Part shown: one piece after another, positions 1-5,087 of the stretch
How the letters are laid out: each line of letters begins with the position of its first letter
Numbering within the stretch: the first letter of the stretch is position 1
Source: Elusimicrobiota bacterium
GTDB lineage: Bacteria > Elusimicrobiota > Elusimicrobia > Elusimicrobiales > Elusimicrobiaceae
Assembly (NCBI GenBank): GCA_031258375.1
Contig: JAIRMX010000005.1
Coordinates: forward strand, 1-5,087
Reading direction: 5' to 3'
DNA length: 5,087 bases
The notes under the pieces: model-generated
The model's database searches: none
What the model saw: the letters and a program-made list of their open reading frames with translations, nothing else
What the model was told of the DNA's origin: nothing
Made by a program: the position numbers and the translations under genes

Positions 1-1
1 G

Positions 2-1825
2 GGCATACAAGCTTCCTGTTCCATTGCGCCCAAAGACGGTATGAGCGTAAAAGTTCACACGCCGCAAATACGCGAAATGCGAAGGACGAATATAGAACTT
101 CTCTTAGCCTCAGGCAATCACACCTGCACGACCTGCGTTAAAACCGGATACTGCAAACTTCAGGATATTGCGCGAAAACTCGGCGTAAAAGAAATACGTT
201 TTAAAACTGCGGGCGCGCAAAACAGCCGGGATACAAACTCGCATTCAATCGTGAGAGATCTTGATAAATGCATTTTATGCGGAGACTGCATAAGAATGTG
301 CCGCGAGGTACAAGGCATAGGAGTAATTGATTTTGCAAATCGCGGCTCAAAAACAAAAGTTCTGCCCACGTTCGGCAAACATTTAAGCGATGTGGAATGC
401 GTTAACTGCGGGCAATGCGTAAGAGTATGCCCCACGGGCGCGCTTTCGAGCAAATCGGCCGTTACGCAAATCTGGCAGGATATATGGGACGAGAAGAAAA
501 AAGTAGCTGTGCAAATAGCTCCCGCAGTCAGAGTAGCTCTGGGCGAAATGTACGGCCTGAGCGAAGGCTCAAATACGACCGGATTAATAGTCTCGGCATT
601 AAGAATGCTGGGATTTGACTATGTGTACGATACTTCTTACAGCGCGGATTTAACTATTGTGGAAGAAGCGACAGAGTTTCTCAAGCGTTTTGAAAAACGC
701 GAAAAACTGCCTATGTTTACTTCCTGCTGTCCGGCGTGGGTAAAGCACGTTGAGCATTGCCACGCGGATTTACTGGATAATCTCTCGACATGCAAATCGC
801 CGCAGCAAATGCTTTCGTCTCTTATAAAAGAAACCTATGTTAGAAACGGCGGGAAAAGGGAAGAATTATCCGTTGTTTCCGTGATGCCTTGCACGGCTAA
901 AAAATACGAGGCGAAACGTCCGGAATTCTCGCGCAACGGCGATTATGACACCAGCAATGTTCTTACTACTATGGAACTTGCGCGCATGATTGACGAAAAA
1001 GGAATACAATTTGGCGAACTTGAGCCTTCGGCTTTTGATTTGCCTTACGGTTTTAAAACGGGCGCGGGCATAATATTTGGACATTCCGGCGGCGTTACGG
1101 AAGCCGTAATACGTTTTGTGCTCGGCAAAATCAGCCCCAGCGCGGATTATAAACCGGTTTGCAAGACGCTGCAGGAAACAAAAGATTTTAAAGAGCTCGA
1201 ACTTGCCGTCGGCGATAATAAAGTTAAAATCGCGGTGGTAAGCGGCCTTAAAAACGCCCAAAAATTGATTAAAGATATAAAAGAAGGCAAAAGACAATTT
1301 GATTTCGTCGAAGTTATGGCTTGCCCGAACGGCTGTATAAACGGCGCGGGCCAACCCGCCGCGCAGACGAAAAACGTTGTGCTCAGACGCGCCGAAGGTT
1401 TGTATAATATCGACAATCAAATTCAAGTTCACAAACCTCAGGATAATCATTATATTTCAAAAATGTACGAAGAATTCGCGGGCGAAATCGGAGGACATAC
1501 GGCTCATGAGCTTTTTCACACGCATTATCACGCGCAAAAGCGCATTAAGCTGGATAATGCCGCGCAAACTTCCGATAAAACAAATATAGAAGTGTGTTTT
1601 GGAACAAGCTGCGTTTTAAGAGGCGCGAAAAAGCTGTTTGAAGAAATACATAATTATGCTAAAAATAACAATCTCAACGCCAAAATCAAAATGAGTCCTT
1701 CGTTTTGTTTTGAAAAATGCACCAAAGGGCCGGTAGTAAAAATTAACGGCGTCGTTATTGAAAAATCAGATTTGGATAAAGTCAAAATAGTACTGGAACA
1801 ACAAACCGCGCAAACGGTAAAATAA
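2..1825 (+). CDS. hydA: [FeFe]-hydrogenase catalytic subunit, HydA (HydABC-like), 5'-partial
   Basis: Catalytic subunit for reversible H2 formation, probably cytoplasmic and NAD(P)H/ferredoxin-linked. The frame stays open to the left edge: the 13 codons before the ATG at 41 read GIQASCSIAPKDG, the end of an N-terminal [2Fe-2S] ferredoxin domain with its last cysteine. That ATG is therefore internal and the start lies outside the window, probably 40-60 codons upstream. Numbering from the ATG at 41, a His/Cys [4Fe-4S] site follows (H27, C29, C32, C38), then two CxxCxxCxxxC [4Fe-4S] motifs (C77-C87, C120-C130). The H-cluster motifs are TSCCPAW (227-233), MPCTAKK (C284) and EVMACPNGC (C428, C432). 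A small-subunit-like segment ends near HTHY (493-496). A C-terminal thioredoxin-like [2Fe-2S] domain has C519, C524, C556 and C560. This order matches Thermotoga HydA of the bifurcating HydABC complex, so HydB and HydC are expected upstream. All catalytic cysteines are present. The family call is firm; the bifurcating role is inferred. Confidence 0.95.
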   Translation, partial: GIQASCSIAPKDGMSVKVHTPQIREMRRTNIELLLASGNHTCTTCVKTGYCKLQDIARKLGVKEIRFKTAGAQNSRDTNSHSIVRDLDKCILCGDCIRMCREVQGIGVIDFANRGSKTKVLPTFGKHLSDVECVNCGQCVRVCPTGALSSKSAVTQIWQDIWDEKKKVAVQIAPAVRVALGEMYGLSEGSNTTGLIVSALRMLGFDYVYDTSYSADLTIVEEATEFLKRFEKREKLPMFTSCCPAWVKHVEHCHADLLDNLSTCKSPQQMLSSLIKETYVRNGGKREELSVVSVMPCTAKKYEAKRPEFSRNGDYDTSNVLTTMELARMIDEKGIQFGELEPSAFDLPYGFKTGAGIIFGHSGGVTEAVIRFVLGKISPSADYKPVCKTLQETKDFKELELAVGDNKVKIAVVSGLKNAQKLIKDIKEGKRQFDFVEVMACPNGCINGAGQPAAQTKNVVLRRAEGLYNIDNQIQVHKPQDNHYISKMYEEFAGEIGGHTAHELFHTHYHAQKRIKLDNAAQTSDKTNIEVCFGTSCVLRGAKKLFEEIHNYAKNNNLNAKIKMSPSFCFEKCTKGPVVKINGVVIEKSDLDKVKIVLEQQTAQTVK

Positions 1826-1827
1826 AT

Positions 1828-3552
1828 ATGTCATACCCCTCGGATAACGCGCTGATATATACCCGCAGCGCCCATTGCAGAGATTGTTATAAATGTCTGC
1901 GAAACTGTCCCGTAACATGCATAAGCATGAACGAAGGGCAGGCGCAGGTATTAAATCAAAGCTGCATAGTATGCGGGGAATGTTTGCGCCATTGCCCGCA
2001 GGGCGCAAAACAATACGCCGACAGTATTGTTAAAGTCGAAAGTCTGCTGCGTGGGAAACATATAAAAACCATAGCCACCGTAGCGCCTTCGTTCGTGTCC
2101 AATCTCGACGCGTGGCAGCAAAAACGTTTTGCAAGCGCGCTGCGGCTTTTGGGATTTGATTATATTTTTGAAACCGCAATAGGCGCGTATTACACGGCTT
2201 TGGAATCATATAAATATATCAAAGACGAACAAAACGTTTATATACATTCTTCCTGCCCCGCCGCCGTAAATTATATAGCCAAATATAAACCGGAACTGGC
2301 GGATAAAATAGCCCCGGTAGTTTCGCCGATGATAGGCCACGCGCGAATATTAAGGCAAATTTACGACGCGCGGGCAAATATCGTATTCATAGGCCCCTGC
2401 GTAGCGAAAAAAGACGAAATTTTATGGGACAATTATAAAGATTTGATAAATGCCGCGCTGACCTTTGAAGAAATTTTCAAAATGTTCAAAGCGCATAATA
2501 TAGATTTAAAAAAATGCGACGAAAGCTCTTTTGATAAACCGTCCTTCTATAAATCCCAGTACTATCCTTTGCCCGGAGGAATTTTAAAAACTTTAAATAT
2601 CGACGAGACCGCTTTGCCTAAACGCCTTTTATGCGTTGACGGGCCGGAAAATGTAAAAAACGCTTTGGATAATTTTGGCGAATATTCCTGCGACATAGAA
2701 ATAATGTGGTGCGACGGAGGATGTACGAACGGACCTTTGAATACGGAAAGCAGTATCATCAAAAAACGCGTTGGAATTATAGATTACGCCGCGGAAAATA
2801 AAAACTCATACCCCAAAGAAAAACCAGATCCCGTAGAGATAAATTTATATAATAAATTCTCTCCCCGCCCGATAGCATCGGAAAAATATTCTCAAAGCGC
2901 GATAGAAAACACTCTTAAACTTATGGATAAAGAAAACGAGGAAGACCGCCTGAACTGCGGCGGCTGCGGATATCCGAGCTGCAGAGAAAAAGCCATCGCC
3001 ATTCTCAACGGTTACGCGCAAAAAGAAATGTGTATGCCGTATTTGCGCAGACACCTGAATATGCAGAACACAAATATCATAGACAGTATGCCCTGCGGCA
3101 TTGTCATTTTAGACGGCGAGCTGAATATAGCGCAGACAAACGCTTTCTTTAATCAAATGTTTCGCTGCGACGGCAGCGTTATGGGGCGGCATATTTCTTT
3201 GATTATGGATCCTCATCCGTTTGAAAAAATAATCAGCGGCGAAAACAAAAATATCGACCTTCTTACGGAGTTTAAGCAATACGATATAAAATGCAGATTT
3301 ATCGTTTATAATATGCGCAGCACTCAGCAGCTTGCGGGGATTTTCCTGCCCGTGATGAGCGCGGAAGAATTATCCAAAATAAAATCCTCTCTTAAAATGC
3401 GCGCCATCGATAAAGCAAAAGAGCTTTTGAAACATCAAATAGATACAAATCAAAAAATAGCAAAATATCTGGGCGAAAGCACGGCACAGTCCCAGATTAT
3501 AGTAAACCAGATAATGCAAATTGCTTCGGACGACGAGTATGACGAAAGTTAA
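1828..3552 (+). CDS. hydS: Putative H2-sensing [FeFe]-hydrogenase, HydS/group C type, with Fe-S and PAS domains
   Basis: A 574-residue [FeFe]-hydrogenase homologue built as a sensor. It opens with two [4Fe-4S] motifs (C17-C27 and C46-C56). The H-cluster domain follows (about 80-320), with SSCPAAV (C143), GPCVAKKDE (C191) and EIMWCDGGC (C295, C299), so all four cluster-ligand cysteines are kept. The usual TSCCP is SSCP, so Ser142 replaces the proton-relay cysteine, and Gly189 replaces the Met of MPC. Changes at these sites are known in sensory hydrogenases and fit low turnover. Next come a four-cysteine Fe-S module (C377, C380, C385, C402; PF04060-like), a PAS domain (about 414-510) and a probably helical tail (515-565). 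There is no histidine kinase or cyclase domain. The ATG at 1828 lies 2 nt after the hydA stop with no clear Shine-Dalgarno sequence, which suggests translational coupling. The end overlaps the phosphatase gene, its likely output. The sensory role rests on family knowledge and context. Confidence 0.9.
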   Translation: MSYPSDNALIYTRSAHCRDCYKCLRNCPVTCISMNEGQAQVLNQSCIVCGECLRHCPQGAKQYADSIVKVESLLRGKHIKTIATVAPSFVSNLDAWQQKRFASALRLLGFDYIFETAIGAYYTALESYKYIKDEQNVYIHSSCPAAVNYIAKYKPELADKIAPVVSPMIGHARILRQIYDARANIVFIGPCVAKKDEILWDNYKDLINAALTFEEIFKMFKAHNIDLKKCDESSFDKPSFYKSQYYPLPGGILKTLNIDETALPKRLLCVDGPENVKNALDNFGEYSCDIEIMWCDGGCTNGPLNTESSIIKKRVGIIDYAAENKNSYPKEKPDPVEINLYNKFSPRPIASEKYSQSAIENTLKLMDKENEEDRLNCGGCGYPSCREKAIAILNGYAQKEMCMPYLRRHLNMQNTNIIDSMPCGIVILDGELNIAQTNAFFNQMFRCDGSVMGRHISLIMDPHPFEKIISGENKNIDLLTEFKQYDIKCRFIVYNMRSTQQLAGIFLPVMSAEELSKIKSSLKMRAIDKAKELLKHQIDTNQKIAKYLGESTAQSQIIVNQIMQIASDDEYDES

Positions 3553-4702
3553 ATCCGAAAATATACAATATGTCCAAACTTTCCAATTTTGCCGCAACAA
3601 ACAAAATAATTTTATCTGCGGGGACGAAATTTTAATCAAACGCGGCAAAGACAGAACCCTTATCATAGTAATTGACGGCGTGGGCAGCGGCATGCGCGCA
3701 AATATATGCGCTTCGCTTTTTGGCAGCGAACTTATGTCTTTTTTGGATAAAGATTACTCGCTGATAGAAGCCTGCAGGCTTGTTGTGGAAAGTATAAAAA
3801 TAGGCAAGAGATCGGATAATTTTGCCGCGTTTTCGGCCGCGACGGTTTTGCATACAGGACATGTTCAAATAGTATCCTACGAAGCGCCGGAGCCGGTTTA
3901 TATCGATAATAATTTCGCTTATGTTCCAAAAGGATACGTTCGCAAAGCCGGCAGCGAAAATCTTATAGAAACTAATTTTATGCTCGGCGAGAATAAAGCG
4001 TTTTTTTTATTTTCCGACGGAGTTTCGCAATCCGGAATGGGACGCGGTTTTGGCTACGGCATAGGTTCTGCCGGAGTGGCCGATATTCTTAACGATTTTT
4101 TAAAAACTGCAAATAAATATGAAGACGCCGCAAAAAAAGTTTTGGATTATTGCTATTCTATTTCCGGCTCAAAATGGGAAGACGATACTTCTGCAGTGCT
4201 TATAACTCCGCGCAAGGCCATAACGGCCAATATACTCACAGGCCCGCCTTCGTCAAAATCTTTAGACGAAAAGTTCGTAAAAGATTTTGAAAAAGCCATA
4301 GGATTTAAAATTATCAGCGGCTCGACAACGCTGGATATATATTGCAGACATACGGGCGGCAATGCCAAAATGCTGAGCAGTTTTAATCCTTTTGAAGCTC
4401 CGGTATATAAAATCGATAATATCGACTTTGCTTCCGAAGGCGCGATTATGCTAAACCAACTCTACAATTTATACGAATTAAACCCCTCTAATCTGGATAC
4501 TAACGCCTCTATAACAAAATTAAAAGAATTGCTCGATATTTCGGATAAAATTTGCTTTTTTTTGGGAAAAGCCGAGAACCAAGAGCAAAACAACAGTATG
4601 ATGTTTTCGCAGCTGCGCATTTTCCCCAGAAAACGCATTATCAAATTATTAAGCGAAAAATTTAAGGAACAATGCAAAGTAGTAAGCGTAAAAGAATATT
4701 AG
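3539..4702 (+). CDS. SpoIIE/PP2C-family serine/threonine phosphatase with conserved C-terminal extension
   Basis: Predicted Mn/Mg-dependent protein phosphatase of 387 residues. The PP2C/SpoIIE domain (about 1-223) shows the metal-binding acidic residues in order: GDE with D29, IDGVGSG with D46, FSDGV with D160, and WEDDTS with D215/D216. Hydrophobic beta strands (40-46, 154-159, 218-222) lie beside them. Residues 227-387 form a separate region with LTGPP (233-237), ISGSTT (259-264) and IDFASEG (295-301). These resemble, from memory, a GPP / CGGTT / iDLVTEG pattern in clostridial SpoIIE-like proteins; its function is unknown to me. No transmembrane segment or signal peptide is seen, so it is probably cytoplasmic. 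I chose ATG 3539, which has GGA 8 nt upstream and overlaps hydS by 14 nt. A TTG at 3521 would add six residues but has no visible ribosome binding site. Context suggests its activity is set by HydS. Targets may be phosphorylated anti-sigma antagonists (STAS proteins), but none is encoded here. Confidence 0.85.
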   Translation: MTKVKSENIQYVQTFQFCRNKQNNFICGDEILIKRGKDRTLIIVIDGVGSGMRANICASLFGSELMSFLDKDYSLIEACRLVVESIKIGKRSDNFAAFSAATVLHTGHVQIVSYEAPEPVYIDNNFAYVPKGYVRKAGSENLIETNFMLGENKAFFLFSDGVSQSGMGRGFGYGIGSAGVADILNDFLKTANKYEDAAKKVLDYCYSISGSKWEDDTSAVLITPRKAITANILTGPPSSKSLDEKFVKDFEKAIGFKIISGSTTLDIYCRHTGGNAKMLSSFNPFEAPVYKIDNIDFASEGAIMLNQLYNLYELNPSNLDTNASITKLKELLDISDKICFFLGKAENQEQNNSMMFSQLRIFPRKRIIKLLSEKFKEQCKVVSVKEY

Positions 4703-4714
4703 CTTTCTGCGCGC

Positions 4715-4746
4715 AAAGAACGAAGGAGTTAATGCTCCTTTTCTTT
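4715..4746 (+). terminator. Probable intrinsic terminator of the hydA-hydS-phosphatase operon
   Basis: Thirteen bases after the phosphatase stop, AAGGAG (4723-4728) pairs with CTCCTT (4735-4740) around the 6-nt loop TTAATG. After a 2-nt CG bulge (4721-4722), AAAGAA (4715-4720) pairs with TTCTTT (4741-4746), giving 12 bp in all. The 3' arm is T-rich and is followed by ACTATTT, so the lower stem can serve as the U-tract. Position and shape fit a rho-independent terminator, although the stem is not GC-rich. Confidence 0.6.
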
Positions 4747-5001
4747 ACTATTTGCAGATAAATAACAACAAAACAACGGACGACCAAATTAAATCCTGCC
4801 CTTACCGGAAGGTTGTAATCGAGAGCAGATACTCCCTCTTTAAGCAATTAAGGATAAGATAACAAATAATTTGTGCTTCTCTTTAACTTCTCTTCTATCA
4901 ATTCTCTGTTCCTTTCTCCAAGATGTTAAATCCTAATGCAAGTTGCCCCAATATGACACGGTTTAAATCAAATTTTCAGACATCGACGAAGCGAAATAAA
5001 C

Positions 5002-5035
5002 TTATAACGCCTATAAAGAGTTATAGGCGTTATAA
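5002..5035. repeat. Perfect 15-bp inverted repeat with 4-nt AGAG spacer
   Basis: TTATAACGCCTATAA (5002-5016) is followed by AGAG and then its exact reverse complement TTATAGGCGTTATAA (5021-5035). As RNA it would form a stable 15-bp stem with a tetraloop. No T-tract follows on the + strand. Read on the - strand it is followed by GTTTATTTCG, so it could be a weak terminator for a minus-strand gene entering from the right. Other options are an operator for a dimeric regulator or a dispersed repeat unit. The structure is certain; the function is not. Confidence 0.85.
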
Positions 5036-5053
5036 AATACACGATCTTAAACT

Positions 5054-5081
5054 AGGACATTCCGTTATTTTTTTATATAAT
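5054..5081 (+). promoter_or_regulatory. Weak sigma70-like promoter candidate
   Basis: A perfect TATAAT (5076-5081) lies 16 bp after AGGACA (5054-5059), which matches four of six bases of the -35 consensus. It would drive a gene beyond the right edge. The surroundings are very AT-rich, including a run of seven T at 5068-5074, so a chance match is quite possible. The perfect inverted repeat ends 18 bp upstream of the -35 element, where an upstream regulator could bind. Confidence 0.25.
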
Positions 5082-5087
5082 TATCCC

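Larger units (their letters stand above)
4747..5087. other. Gene-poor 3' flank
   Basis: About 340 bases without a convincing gene on either strand. The only open frames are short, lack good ribosome binding sites and match nothing I recognise. Positions 4871-4920 are about 80% pyrimidine on the + strand, so purine-rich on the - strand. That bias could be left from a decayed minus-strand gene, but stops interrupt every frame. The region also contains the perfect inverted repeat at 5002-5035 and the promoter-like sequence near the right edge. Confidence 0.6.

Noticed and set aside
41..43. ATG at 41 as the true hydA start
   Set aside because: The frame is open upstream to the window edge and encodes the end of the [2Fe-2S] domain, including its last cysteine (TGT at 17-19).
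866..1450. 194-codon open frame on the minus strand
   Set aside because: It lies wholly inside hydA, whose + strand product has clear cluster motifs; the opposite-strand protein shows no recognisable domain.
3521..3523. TTG at 3521 as the phosphatase start
   Set aside because: No ribosome binding site upstream, and the six extra residues add nothing recognisable; ATG 3539 has GGA at a usable distance.
4723..4761. AAGGAG followed by ATG (4732) as a small 9-codon gene
   Set aside because: The spacing is only 3 nt, the product is very short, and the AAGGAG is better explained as the left arm of the terminator hairpin.
4662..4847. 61-codon minus-strand frame starting with TTG
   Set aside because: It crosses the operon terminator and the end of the phosphatase gene, has a stop directly before the TTG, and shows no family features.
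4789..4934. Direct repeat TTAAATCCT at 4789-4797 and 4926-4934
   Set aside because: A 9-base AT-rich match in a 340-base region may well be chance, and no insertion-like boundary is associated with it.
4747..5087. tRNA, small RNA gene or CRISPR array in the 3' flank
   Set aside because: No cloverleaf with a T-arm consensus and no regularly spaced repeats were found; the only strong structure is the single palindrome.

Overview
This window holds one co-oriented (+ strand) hydrogen-metabolism operon of three genes, followed by a gene-poor 3' end. The genes are a catalytic [FeFe]-hydrogenase subunit of HydA type whose 5' end lies outside the window (to 1825), a putative H2-sensing [FeFe]-hydrogenase of HydS/group C type with a PAS domain (1828-3552), and a SpoIIE/PP2C-type serine/threonine phosphatase with an uncharacterised C-terminal domain (3539-4702). 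HydA and HydS are 2 nt apart and HydS overlaps the phosphatase by 14 nt, so the three are very probably co-transcribed and translationally coupled. A bulged hairpin with a T-rich 3' arm (4715-4746) probably ends the transcript.

The organism is an anaerobic, H2-metabolising bacterium, since [FeFe]-hydrogenases of this elaborate type are found in strict anaerobes. The genes are A-rich with many AAA and ATA codons and also frequent GCG/CGC codons. This composition, with the HydA + HydS + phosphatase layout, would fit a fermentative gut lineage such as Elusimicrobiota (Endomicrobium-like). Spirochaetes or Clostridia are also possible, and the assignment is only a guess.

Proposed working model (inference): HydA, with a C-terminal thioredoxin-like [2Fe-2S] domain as in Thermotoga-type HydABC, makes or consumes H2 with NAD(P)H and ferredoxin, probably with HydB and HydC encoded upstream. 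HydS keeps an H-cluster site, but residues that support fast turnover are replaced, and it continues into a four-cysteine Fe-S module and a PAS domain. It has no kinase or cyclase output domain. The partner that would carry the signal is the overlapping PP2C phosphatase, which could act on a phosphorylated anti-sigma antagonist or another phosphoprotein, so that H2 level or redox state feeds back on gene expression.

The last 340 bases (4747-5087) contain no convincing gene. They hold a perfect 15-bp inverted repeat (5002-5035), a pyrimidine-rich tract and a weak promoter-like sequence at the right edge. I saw no tRNA, rRNA, CRISPR array or intact mobile element.
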